Positions 24,001 to 34,015 of a DNA stretch of 64,000 nucleotides are shown here, in pieces (position 1 is the stretch's first letter; the number at the start of each line of letters is the position of its first letter). The notes under the pieces are model-generated. The model did not search any database. It had not been told where the DNA came from and saw nothing but the letters and a program-made list of their open reading frames with translations. The translations under genes and the position numbers were made by a program. This DNA is from Galaxea fascicularis (Eukaryota > Cnidaria > Anthozoa > Scleractinia > Euphylliidae), in the NCBI GenBank assembly GCA_948470475.1, contig OX419340.1:22744067-22808066 (forward strand), written 5' to 3'.

Positions 24001-24222
24001 AGAAGATGCTAGTCTGTGCTGCTCACTTATTTCTCGCTGACGTATGACTTCACTAAAATCTATTTGAGTATTTGGAAGGGGATTTTGACGTAGTGAGTAA
24101 CCAAAGGCTCCTCGAGCTGGTGAGGGGCTTAAGACCTCAGGAGGCAATGCAAAGGCAGCGGCCCCGATGTCAACAGGAAAATCTTCATTTGTGTTAGCCA
24201 TTAGGTTTGTTCCAAGGCCCAT
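21022..24222 (-). CDS. BEL-1 gag-protease frame running into the start of RT
   Basis: An open frame of 1066 codons. The N-terminal part is a Gag with a long charged coiled coil (about residues 150-280) and a capsid-like region near residues 360-520 (GITPTQFNGNPADFPFF). Cys/His zinc knuckles follow (about residues 605-690: CSICKSAPHRLQDCP, CGFCFNCGCHNP, CSKCPGHH). A retropepsin-like protease at about residue 765 carries LDNGCTDTLI, with Asn-Gly where many proteases have Ser-Gly or Thr-Gly. The frame ends inside the first RT motif (KLRIVFDAAA) at a TAG, apparently one substitution from a sense codon. The start ATG lies about 180 bp from the 5' LTR. Confidence 0.9.
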   Translation of the reverse strand: MGLGTNLMANTNEDFPVDIGAAAFALPPEVLSPSPARGAFGYSLRQNPLPNTQIDFSEVIRQREISEQHRLASSWRKIADYVTTETQQLRTCLYTNWDALSARQMVESVTRAWKSFEEIHSRYLPCINQRKRLQEVEERFRSLRETIISLFEQEERMRMDHEAPKHDDEISLKSEKSQGSSVSSKASSRKKEKLRAALLAKKKVELAKRRAEEDAELARQKVRMELRRLEDQAALAELDWKIERDYDEETEKTHLNSCKGPPKGPESEKQEPPKSVPRKTEETLGISPVDHSTPSDKTPTSSKSVHLPSYSTIEETKGEVPHVPDCTPIQHSPQGSFRSRTKPDPDTRREETTPKDHVAAMWKVQLLNGITPTQFNGNPADFPFFREQTCTHLESELLTNTQRIEYLPKFLKGEALEVIERNRGCSYKDLMKTLEDRFGKPIQVSQACIDGLVSGPKLAPGDNVSLLNFAKKLNAATKILKGDVEHEASVATNLRRIVSRLPNDLVAKWQTENYEIVNRGRSARLQDIAKFVMRQASIRNDPIFGSQRQRRENSKDKDTRNSYRIKKPPPPRDSTISSTKIERPLEPPRDSTVPPAKSERPPEPGNHIRCSICKSAPHRLQDCPIIKQCDRVAVRRQYAASCGFCFNCGCHNPTHSGTTCPDPPACSKCPGHHLTLLHKENSNGRRFRPRTNNGVSGNHNQANSHSATVPPQQQSMGSGAAPQTTNIHQASVSTTEVFAPQGRVLLNVVPVTITAEDGNSLSTYGFLDNGCTDTLIDRRLADQLNLEGTLQRIGIKTIRKSEESIESERVSFTFGPVDGCGRDIEVNEAYVLPDLNQSGQILPDSVDISEYPHLQDLTFPEVDIKRISIIIGSNVPAAHLQEEVRVPPDNNGPFGYRFPLGWSIAGPLTCSDKGKTSVNFLSVGMEDQMERFWKIEDYGASKSDDKPLSIEGKRALKILEDTTRIVDGHYEVGLLGKDDQPQLPNNRTLAEKRVELLRRRLTKPGNEEMAAKYRAVMTEYISKGYARKLTPKEAAKESSHTWYLPHHPVMNPNKPGKLRIVFDAAA

Positions 24223-24757
24223 TAAATTAATTTCCCCACCTGACCCAATCCGGCCAATTCCTCAATCCTCAGTCCTGCGGTCCGGTCCACCAGTTTTCGA
24301 GTCTCTAATGCCATCACTCTAGGGTTCCATTACTTCTCGCAAAAGCCGAGCAAAAACGGCGATGTCCTTCGAATCTTCGCCTTACTGACCAAAAATTTTT
24401 CACAATGTTGGGTTTGCACAAATAATTCGACGCGGTTGGGTTGTTTACACTCTTTTCTCATGTATTTCTGCATTCACTTGTTTACAGCATCATGGCGAGC
24501 GATTTCACAACATTGTCACTACCGGTGAAAACTAAAGAAAAATAAAGTACAATACAAATAAACTTAAAGAAAAGGCGAAAGACAAACTAAAGGTGCAAGA
24601 AACTTACATTTTGTGCGGATTTACAGCGGTTCCCAATCACACGCGACCTCTAACGATTTTTTCCTCCTTTGAAAATGAGTTTTTGGTGGACGTCAATCAA
24701 ATGTTTCCATGACAACAATAGTAGTCAGATCATTTCGCGGTAGTTTCGCGGCCGTCC

Positions 24758-25259
24758 ATGTTCATATTGTCGTCGCTTATTATGACTAAATCACTTCCCA
24801 TTTCGTTAAGGTGGAGAGTTATTATGTCGAGACAACGTGGTCTATCTGTGAATCAAATATCAGAAACACTCTTTGTCAGTAAAACTTTTGTGAAGAAGGT
24901 GATTCGATTGTACGAGAACACTGGAGCTGTAAGCGATCCGCCGAGAAGAAAGTCAACAAAACGAAAAATATCAGGTAGCCGGAAATGTTGGCCTCTGAAA
25001 TTAGTAGCGTTGTGGAGATTGACTGTTTATCAACTTTGTATGGATGTGGATTATTTTAGCTGCAGAAATTCTTGTCATTCGCCGTGCTATAGAAGACAAT
25101 CCAGAGCTCTATCTGGACGAGTTGCAGTCGTGGTTGGAGTATCAGACCGGTGAAGTGTTTGCAATACAAACCCTCAGCAGAACTGTACAGCAAATGGGAT
25201 TGACAGTAAAGAAGGTACTGAAAGCAAGAGCTCAGCAGTCAAACTTTCGTAACTCATTA
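24758..25259 (+). pseudogene. Tc1-like transposase, N-terminal fragment
   Basis: Two overlapping frames together give the paired helix-turn-helix DNA-binding part of a Tc1-like transposase: RQRGLSVNQISETLFVSKTF then IRLYENTGAVSDPPRR in one frame (from 24758), and AIEDNPELYLDELQSWLEY ... TLSRTVQQMGLTVKKV in the next (from about 25044), so there is a frame break near 25000-25050. Further on, near 25380-25440, a trace of the first catalytic motif (FLFVDESSKDR) survives. The rest of the DDE domain is absent, so this copy could move only with transposase supplied in trans. Confidence 0.8.
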
Positions 25260-25475
25260 TAATTATGTAATAAAGGTTATTATTTAGTTCTCACGTTATG
25301 GTTGTACACTGTTTGTAAATTTGCAGCTTCAAATCATTGCCCGTGAGTGAGATGAACGAAAACGTGCAGAGTTCAGACGATTTACTTCTCAGTTTCAACC
25401 AGAACAGTTTCTGTTTGTCGACGAGTCGAGTAAAGATCGAATCAAGTCAAACCAGTGAAGGAAAACTGAACTTAC

Positions 25476-25631
25476 GGTTTCGTTTTCCTCATCGATGATT
25501 TGTGTTTCGTCAAGACCTGGTAAATAAATCTGTGAACATTCGACGTCTTCGTACTCCTGGCTATCCTGAGAATCGACATCAAGCGTATTTCCTGCTGCAA
25601 AATCCTGCAAAAAGCGTTGGAACGCTGACAT
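25476..25631 (-). CDS. Possible antisense first exon inside the Tc1-like element
   Basis: An ATG at 25631 on the minus strand opens 52 codons rich in Asp, Glu and Gln (SAFQRFLQDFAAG, then an acidic stretch), followed by a perfect donor (GTAAG) at 25475. No acceptor or second exon is obvious inside the element. It may be a chance frame or a remnant of a second gene of the autonomous element; I do not recognise it. Confidence 0.25.
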
Positions 25632-25973
25632 CTCTTTATGAACTTATACTCAACCAGCCACGGAGCGCGGGAAACGAAACGCCATTATTGTCATGGAAAC
25701 ATTTGATTGACGTCCACCAAAAACTCATTTTCAAAGGAGGAAAAAATCGTTAGAGGTCGTGTGTGATTGGGAACCGCTGTAAGCGACGACTTGTTTATAT
25801 ACTGCGAAGATTCTCAACACACATTCAAGCACGTGCTTTGCTGAAATTTCACTAAGATCACATGATCAAAACAATCTCTACCTTTAATATGTTACGGTCA
25901 CGAAGTGTGAAATACAATAAGACGTAAAACAAAGTCAAGTCCAAGTTTGTTCATTTTGAAACTAAACAAGCAT

Positions 25974-28900
25974 CAGTCAGGCAGAGGTAAGAAACGGCCC
26001 CACAGGCATCTGAAAAATGATGCAGTTAGATGGAAGAAAGTTCGTCAAACCCTTTAGGTTTCACACAATGTGGTACTGTTGTTTTAACAAGACAGATGAT
26101 GCTGGCTGCACAATGTTGCCACCGCATAAGGTCGCCTTCTTCGACTTGGTCATCCCATCCAAGGTTTTGTTTGATAGCTTCTGAAGTAGTCACTTGGCTG
26201 GAAGTATCACTGGAGCAGCTAAGCCAAGAGAGTCATACAGGGAAGACACAACAGATAAAATTCCTCACTTAGTGTTAGCTTTCACGTCAGGAATGGTCCG
26301 GAATCCAAAGGTGTTGTCTTCCGTATTCCACTGCATACCAAGGACACAATCAATAGGTAAAACTTCTGTCTAAGTCAAGGCTCTTTACTGACGGTACTAG
26401 GTCTTTCTCAGTGACTGAAGCCAAGACCTCTCGACGATTACTAAACCATTTTGTTAAGCGGAAGCCCCCTCTACACAACAATGCTGATAGGTCTTTACCC
26501 AATCGTACTGCTTCTTCAATAGTAGTGACCGATTTAACACAGTCATCAACGTAGAAGTTTCTGTTAACCGTGTCGATGATTTCTACATCAAAGTTCCTTT
26601 TATTGTCCTCTGCAGTTTTCTTTGGAGCAAAACTTGTGCAGCTAGGAGATGACTTAACTCCGAACAAGTGAACAAGCATCTGATGATCTTCTGCTTTCTT
26701 AGAGAGTTCACTGTCAGGCCACCACAAAAATGACAAAGCATATGTATCTGGAGGAGAGACTCTTACTTGATGAAACATCTTCACTATATCAGCCATAAGC
26801 CCAATTCGCTATTGATGAAAACGAAGCAGTACTCAGACAAGATTATTGGTTAAATCCAGGCCTTGGAGAAGTTGTTTCTTGAGTGACGTATTGCAAAACT
26901 TAGCTGCACAGTCAATGGCAACTCTAACCTTATCTGGTTTCTGTGGGTGAACAACAGTATGGTGGGGAAGATACCACACAAAAATCGACACTTGATTACC
27001 AGGTACTTTTCTTGGTGACCTTGTGCAATGTAGACTTCAACAGTATCTCTGTACTTCGTTTGAAGATCCTTTTCCAAACGTCTTTTGAGAAGTTCAAGTC
27101 TTTTTTCTGCCATAGGTCTGTTATTTGGTAGACACGGTTTTGTCGTACTTCCAAGGAAGTGAAAGCTGATAATGGACGGTACATTCCATAATTGTCAGCG
27201 CTCTTTTATCTTCAATGGACATCATCTCTGTAGATGAGGCAGCCAACTCACTAAACTCTGTGTTGTACATACGTTTCATTTGCGCTGACAGCATTTCTTG
27301 TTCCCACTTGAGAAATTAACGTTTGCACCAGGGCTGCTTGTGCCATCAATTGGACCGATGAGTGTCCAACCAAGCAGTGTCTGTGCTGCGACCACGGCGC
27401 TCTTCAAAGACCCAAAGCGCCTCGGGAACATCATTGCCTATTAAGATGGTTACTCCTTTATCAAGCTTAGGTATACTAATACCCTGGAAATGCAGCGAAT
27501 CACGAATATCTTCAGTGCTGGTTATGCTTTCCTTCGAGACAGGTAGCTTTTCAACAGACCAAACACTATCTAGTTTTATGTATTCATCAGACAACAGGGC
27601 TTTCACATTAAGACTCACTTCTTCTCCAGACCATCTGGTTCTTTTGGCATTAATGGTTGTGAGAGAAAACAACGTTGGGGAACCCCTGATTCCTAGTTCA
27701 TCCAAAAGATGTTGCAGGCAGAGAGTGGTGTCAGAACCATCATCAAGGAAAGCATATGTTTCCACCTCTTGACCGTCCTTAGCAGAATCTTGGACAGGCA
27801 CAATCCTCAAACTAATTCTTGTTTTGCTGGTGTTTATCATAAAATCTGCCCCAGCCTCGATGTGATGTGGACTTGCTTCTGCTGGTTTTTCAAGAGTTTG
27901 TCTTGACCTAGTGTCAGAATCTTCAGAGGCACCATGCAATCATAATCTTATAGGCGTATTTGAAGCCATGGGAGTGTCCAACGAACTTGGTGAGTGCAGC
28001 AGGGAATAATGCCTTTCTCCACAGCCACTCAGCAAACAGGCTCCAAGACTTCTGCATCGCCTAGCAACATGATTAGGCTTCAAACAATTTTCACACAAAT
28101 TTTGTTTTCTAACAAAGTCCTTCCTCTGAGCGTACCGCTTGTCTCGGAACTTGAAGCACTTCTCCAACTCATGTCTTCCACTGCAGAACTTGCATTTGAC
28201 TTGACTATCCGTTGATTAATGCTGTATTGGCTTGATTACTGTCATCCTTCTCAACTCGTGTCAAAGCTAGCACAGTACTGTCACCTTCAACTCCTTTTTT
28301 AAGGGGTCTTGTCATTCTTGACTCTCCATACTTGGCTCCAACTAACTTCCCGAACTCAGTGTTTGCAGTGAGAGCCCTTTTCTCAAGAACGTCTGCCAGA
28401 TTAGTTAAGGTAGGTTCAGAACCTCTTTCCCACAGCTTGCCTGTGCACAGGAAGACGCATAACATGTGTCCAAAGAGTTTATATCCGCTTGATAGTTTAA
28501 TTCTTGCATATCATGCGTGAGCTGAGAGAGTTTCTCCCCAGCTGAGGACCTCAGATGAGGTCCCTTCACAACTTTATCGATAAAAGATCGAATAATAACA
28601 TGTCGTTGTCCAAAGTTCTTCCTGAAAATTTCACGAGCAGCTTTGTATCCTTCAGGCCCTGGCAAAATTACACAGTTTTCAATTGCCTCCTTGGCTTTTT
28701 CTGTGCAGTACTGGATCAAATAAGAGCCTCAATGTTTACCTCAAAATTCTTGATAAATCTGGGGTAATTCGAGGGATTGCCATTAAAGTACAAAAATTCT
28801 CGTTTTGGCATGTCCAACAACAACTTTATCCATAGACAATCTCAGCCTGTTCTGCATCAAACCTGGCTAACATCACTTTGCTACGAATGTTCAAACGCTC

Positions 28901-29450
28901 CGTTTCGGCAAACAAACGCAAATTTTCTTCCTGAAGACTTAACACAATTTCGGTTTCTTTTATCTCCTGCTCTGCGAGAAGCCTTTTCACTTTAAGCTGA
29001 GCCATTGCACACTTGACATTCCATGCTGATAACTGACTCCCTTGTTTTGAACTCTTTTCTCTTGGGCATAATTGACTCGATGCCTTATTACCGCCACGTG
29101 CATCTTGAAACACATTAGGTGTGCCCATTCTCAACTCAACAGTTCGCCCTACCGCTCAACTATCCACAGCATTGGCATCCTGAATTTCTTGAAATTCTTG
29201 AAATTCCTCCTCTAACTGTACAACAAGCATTTTCGACTTTAATTCGAACCCAGAAATGTTCACAATTCCTTCTTCGTAAAGTCCTCGGCTTACCGGTGTG
29301 TAAACATTGTATAGCCATTCCTTATTATTTACGCTCTCTATCTCCTGGCTGCAAACCCAGGTGATGCTACTGTGCACTAGCCTGTTTAAGCCTCTCAGCT
29401 ACTTCATCTGAGGCAACTTGCTGTGAAAATAGCGGTTCCAGTTGGCCCAT
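25974..29450 (-). pseudogene. Older BEL/Pao element (BEL-2), gag to RNase H, heavily decayed
   Basis: Minus-strand pieces in order. Gag: charged coiled coil at 29156-29377 and 28826-29134, capsid-like parts at 28405-28719. Zinc knuckles lie at 27940-28167 (CENCLKPNHVARRC, CLLSGCGERHYSLLH). Protease is at 27346-27939 (AFLDDGSDTTLC). An RT start lies at 26850-27113. RT palm at 26350-26796 has an intact YVDD in NRNFYVDDCVK. Connection and RNase H (SSIQLHHFSDACG) run up to 25974, where BEL-1 interrupts it; the text continues at 17594. It differs widely from BEL-1 in sequence, so it is another lineage. Many stops and frameshifts show it is old. I could not find its LTR. Confidence 0.85.
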
Positions 29451-29855
29451 AATTCATGTAATGTGTCCACGGCAGGCGCTGATTGACAGACCCAAGTTGG
29501 CTTCCTCACCTTCCAAAGGCATCATGAGTAATAACCTCAATATTCCAACTTGGAACTCCTTTGATCCATCACCAATCAAACAGCCACCTTCTACCAAAGT
29601 CGTTCGGTAAGTACTATGTAACCAAAGTTACGTGTATTCATGCTCAACACGGTTTGTTATCAAAAATCCACACTCCTACAGTACTATACAAGATAAAATG
29701 AAAAATACAGACAATACAAAGTTAAGAAAATGAGGACAGGCAAATCAAGTCTTCCAAAACAGATACACTCAAGGTTGACCCGGTGCTGCTTTTAATTCGA
29801 TTCTGAGCCAAAACAGCACACTCGCATTGTGTGGCAGAAATAGGGAGAACCAGAA
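29451..29855. other. No gene seen; may hold the BEL-2 leader
   Basis: Non-coding. It may contain the 5' leader of BEL-2, but I see no LTR boundary or primer-binding site I can defend. Confidence 0.35.
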
Positions 29856-31027
29856 CTAGATGTGGGGCACTTTGGTTAGTAGCGTCTCCCAAAGGCTACC
29901 ATAATTAAGCTTGTGGAACTGCCCATTGACCATGATTTTTAGGGAGATCCACTGATCTTGAATAGAAGCGATCTTGTATCCTGCTTTTTCTAAAATGGCC
30001 TGAAACCTTCGTGTCAAGCGCCTAATTTCCTCACTGCCAAAATTGAGCAGGTCACCAGGGCACGTTGGCCAGCTGTTAACGTTGAAAACGATGTTGCTAA
30101 CCACTTTCATTGTAACTCGGGCTTTTGCCTACTTGGCTCTCAATACCTAGCAGCACACCAAACCTATCGTGAAGACCTTGCAAAGTGAGACTCGCAGCGG
30201 TTTCCATTTCAGACTAAAGGCTGCGTGATATGCTTCCTCCACGTTTGGCCGCTTTACCATGAATGGAACCTGTGAAAGTCACTCCTTGAAATGTTTGAGT
30301 GCCTTCCACCTTCTCCCAGAATTTAGCAAGATGGCCATCTGCCACTGGACGACAGGCAACACTTTCAATTCTTACTCATGTTTCCTTGAGATGGGACACT
30401 ACTGAGGGGAGTATAATATCATTTCTTTGCATTTGCAGACTCAACTGACTGAGTATGGCAAACAAGGCTGCCAAAAAATGACAAAATGCAGCGAAATGAA
30501 CGTCCTTCATGTTTTGAGAGACGTGACACATTCTCCCTTGGATGTCTGCATTTTCGCAGTTGACACTGAGATCTTGCATATGCATCAGCACGGCAGCATA
30601 CTGACATACTCGGACTCTGTGGCAGATTTACGGCTCACAAACACTTTGGGCGCTTGGCTAACATGTGGAAGCCAGCGGGTCCTTTCGACTTGCGTTGGCT
30701 TCAAGATATTAATTTCAAGCTCATTCTCTATAGACTTCAAAGCCCTGACACATTTAGGGCTATACTGGTACGTTTTCCAAATTAGATGGAGGATATTGTA
30801 CACATCCTCTACAGACTTGCAACTATGTTGGAGCTCAAGCCTGTATGGTAGACAATGGAAGTTGACAAGGTAAAGAATATCTTTTTTAAGGAATGCAGCA
30901 ACGCCTGCTTTTTTACCGAGGTTAACAGAAGCCCTAGCCTGTCCTTCCAGTCTTTGACCCCTTCTTCTTCAAAGGTAGTACTGATAGCCCCCTTCAGCCC
31001 TAAAATAGGTTTATTAAAACAAAACAT
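29856..31027 (-). pseudogene. ZNF862-like, hAT-derived transposase relic
   Basis: Minus-strand pieces: 30809-31027 (AISTTFEEEGVKDWKDRL), 30585-30803 (YNILHLIWKTYQYSPKCVRALKSI, then EINILKPTQVERTRWLPHV), 30376-30591 (FAAFCHFLAALFAIL) and 29856-30110 (a C-terminal segment ending YGSLWETLL). The order and motifs, above all the helix with YSP followed by a K-x-R-W motif, match proteins related to ZNF862 and other hAT-derived genes common in marine invertebrate genomes. Frames change several times and stops intervene, so it is not functional. The N-terminal zinc-finger part is not present. Confidence 0.6.
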
Positions 31028-31345
31028 GAACAGTCCACCCTACGGTACTTGATTTAAGACATAAAAGTATAATATATATATTTAGGCAAGCCTAAAAGCG
31101 GAGCTCCACAGTTATTTCCTAATGTTAGCATTTACAGATAAACTAATATGGCAGTGCCACAGGACTCAAGCCATGACTCCAGTAAAGACTTCTCTATATT
31201 GTAATTATATATATATATATATATAGCCACCAATGAATCAAGTGCAAACGTAGATTTTCGAAATATCATCAGCCTTTGTGGCTCAGGAACTATATGATTC
31301 TGATGAGCAAAAACGATTAACAAACTTTTCTTCATCACAGCTTAA

Positions 31346-32114
31346 GGTGGCCGAACACAGTTTTCAAGTGCCTATGCCTAATACACCATTACTTTAAAAC
31401 TATTTATGCTTTGGCGCCCATTTTTTGCAAGAGCCAAGTTTAACTACGGAAGTATTTATTCTCGCATTTTGGCTAGGGTGTGTGCTGTTGCCATGGCAAC
31501 AGAGCTGGTTAAAAACGGCTTTAAAAATAGTTTTTGTTTATTTAAAAAAAATCCAGTCGTTTGATTGTTTTCATCGTTTGCCCACTACGAATTGACATTA
31601 AATCCCGTCTGTCAACACTGTTCTAATAAAATTTTGACATAGGCGATTTTCGTAATTCGCCGTAAATCGTTTTCTGTATTATTAAAAATTCCCTATGTCA
31701 AAATTCCTATTTTTCTTGATAGATCATTCACGTGGTTGATGAACTATTTTTTTGCCAAATTTCTTGCAATTCTAACGACTGGATTGTTAGAAATTGGCAA
31801 GTTTGTTCAAAAGCAATTGGTCTCAATTTTTTGAGCAACTGCGTATGCGCTGCATTTAACTGGGTTCTTTCAATTCGGAAAAATCCGAGAATTGCTGGGT
31901 ACTTTGCATCGTTACCTTTTCTAACATACCTTTGTTAGAAAAGACTAAAGCCATCAGTGCACTGCGGTCAATTGTGAAGAAAATAGCAAAGATAGAGCGG
32001 GCATTGAGCAAATAAAATGATCGCTGTATCAACAGCATGTTTGTTTTTGCAATCCTTGTGCGCGTGCTGAATCGCATCAGCAAGAGCGCGCGCGAAAAAC
32101 TGTGTTCGGCCACC
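31346..32114. mobile_element. Non-autonomous TIR element with TTAA target duplication
   Basis: 769 bp beginning GGTGGCCGAACACAGTTTTC and ending with its inverse (AAAACTGTGTTCGGCCACC), flanked by TTAA at 31342-31345 and 32115-32118. TTAA duplications are typical of piggyBac and Kolobok transposons; the ends do not let me choose. The interior has no transposase frame. Confidence 0.85.
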
Positions 32115-32118
32115 TTAA

Positions 32119-33454
32119 TTACATTTCAATACAAGTGGTAAAAATCACTAAACTAGTTTAACACTTCTAGTGTCCCACTATTAAATCTATTATGTCCAGT
32201 ATTCTAACATGTATTGGTGACATTTTAATCTATCAAAACAAAACATTTTACTACAAAAGTGCGATGAAACCCCAAAGTGAGCACTCTTCAACACTGCCCA
32301 TAAAAGAACAAAAGTACTTTGCTCGCCTTGTTTTGAACATTTTATGGTGTCATTCTTGTGATCTATTACAGTAAAGACGATAGAAAGTGCCGTCGATGTC
32401 CTTTTTGCAATAACATCAAAAAACTTTGAGCGAAATCAACTTGACTTTTCCTTGAGAAAAGTGACTGCGACAGACTGATCGGGCATATTATTTTTGCAGT
32501 GAATCAAATCAGGTGATCAACTGCAATTATGTAGTGATGTTGAGTATGGTTTTATTCTTGACTTCAATCAATTACAAATATATCAAACAAAAAACCTTGA
32601 CTACAAGTCGTGGGTGGTATTATTTTTTATATCACTGTTAATGATAACATCTGACTCAGGATTTCTGAAAAACATTTTTCAGCTGTAAACATTGAACAAA
32701 GGACGAAGTTTTTACTGCAATAGCCGTGAAAGTCTGCGATTTTTTAAGGTTACTGTAGACCTTCAGGGGTGTCTTCCGAAAAATAATTCGTATGTGCGTC
32801 ACTTGCGCTATAACCATAGAAAAGTATATATCATCGTAAAGCTAATAAAATGTAAAATCAGAAGAGATCAACATTTTTAAGATTTGATTTAATGGTAAGT
32901 GCAGGCAAGCCTTCAAGCGCAAAACTGACACTATTTGCTAAACTGAATTGCCCACCTTCCTGCTGGCACGCATGACCAAACAAACTGCACAGTGTCAATC
33001 AGTAGGTGTGAGGCTTTTTCGATATTCCGATTGGTTGCCGAGAAAATCCACTTTGAAGGTGGCGAATTGAATATTTTCCAATCTCCATCACATGAGAGCG
33101 CGTAAAAGAAGAAGTATTTGGAAAATCAAAAAAGCCTCACACACTTTTGCGCATTGATAACCAAGGAACACTCTGGCCAAATTTCATAAGAATCCGTCAA
33201 ATCTGCATACCCTATTAATTCGCTTGAAGCGAGGAAATCCACGCAAAAATAAAGCCCGAGTTTTAGCCTCCTAAAGTTTTGAAAGCTTATCACACCTCAT
33301 CAAAGCAGATGTCAACTGGGTCACGCCGCTGACAAATAAAACGCAAGGTTCAGACACCTGAGCGCCCGCAACAAAAATAGCCCATTGAATTCGCGGGAAT
33401 TTTTGCAGTCGCAGTCGAACACCGTCAAATAGTGATTGTGGCGACATACTAGAA
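32119..33454. other. No gene seen
   Basis: No supported exon. The last 150 bp may be the promoter and 5' UTR of the small gene at 33455. A segment near 33010-33130 holds short matching inverted bits (GTGTGAGGCTTTTT and AAAAAGCCTCACAC) that may mark another small foldback repeat of about 120 bp. Confidence 0.4.
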
Positions 33455-34015
33455 ATGGGTAAAGTTAAAAGAAAAGTGTCTGGAAAAACAGAAAAGAGAA
33501 GGAAAGTTGTGGCGACCAACAAAGAACGAGGTCAAGAACGAAACGTTCAGCCAACTGACAAGCGTGACCCAAAACAAAACGTGGTCGCCGCCATGAATTC
33601 GCTCGGGTAAGCTTTATTTTTAAGGTCTATTTGATTGTATTTCAATTCCAGCTGAACAGAAATGTCTGTCATAGATATGATGGTGAATTATTTGTCCGGA
33701 ATTTGGAATCCAGCGTGGACAACAGCGTAAAATGGGGCAAGCCACCTCAGAGGATTCGTTACCTGCATTATTGTACCTGGGCAGATGCTCTTATGATAAG
33801 GAATTAACCTGGAAATGTTTTTCTTATTCAAGGTTGAACCATTGCACACAGTCCACACGTTAAGTTATAAACTCGACATTCTCATTAATGCATCTTTTAC
33901 TTTTCTTTTTCTCAGCGAAAGGAAATTGGACCAGAAGATGCAGAATTTGCTTTTCCCGAGAGGTTCTTTTGTTTATAAGACACATAGTTCCTGGGAATAT
34001 CAAAGGAGAGATTAG
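33455..34015 (+). CDS. Possible small two-exon gene with a basic N-terminus
   Basis: An ATG at 33455 opens 50 codons very rich in Lys and Arg (GKVKRKVSGKTEKRRKVV, nuclear-localisation-like), ending at a donor after 33606 (GTAAGC). A pyrimidine-rich acceptor at 33915 gives an exon (33916-34015) in matching phase 2, starting ERKLDQKMQNLLFPRG and ending in a TAG. The protein would be about 83 residues. I recognise no family. Good splice signals and phase agreement support it; its shortness and lack of a known domain argue for caution. Confidence 0.35.

Larger units (their letters stand above)
24624..25779 (+). mobile_element. Tc1-like transposon inserted in the BEL-1 LTR
   Basis: 1156 bp with terminal inverted repeats of about 97 bp (24624-24720 and 25683-25779) starting CAGCGGTTCCCAATCACAC; the arms differ by about one base in their outer 90. 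It is flanked by a TA duplication (24622-24623 and 25780-25781), and the intact 3' LTR shows the single TA at the empty site. TA duplication and the encoded protein place it in the Tc1/mariner group. The interior is too short for a full transposase. Confidence 0.92.
24406..25968 (-). repeat. BEL-1 5' LTR, interrupted by a Tc1-like transposon
   Basis: LTR sequence runs 24406-24623 and resumes at 25782-25968, matching the 3' LTR, with the transposon between. The outer end is followed by the target copy AGCAT at 25969-25973. I do not recognise the primer-binding site in the sequence just inside the LTR (24360-24405). The whole BEL-1 spans 17595-25968, about 7.2 kb without the transposon. Confidence 0.9.
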
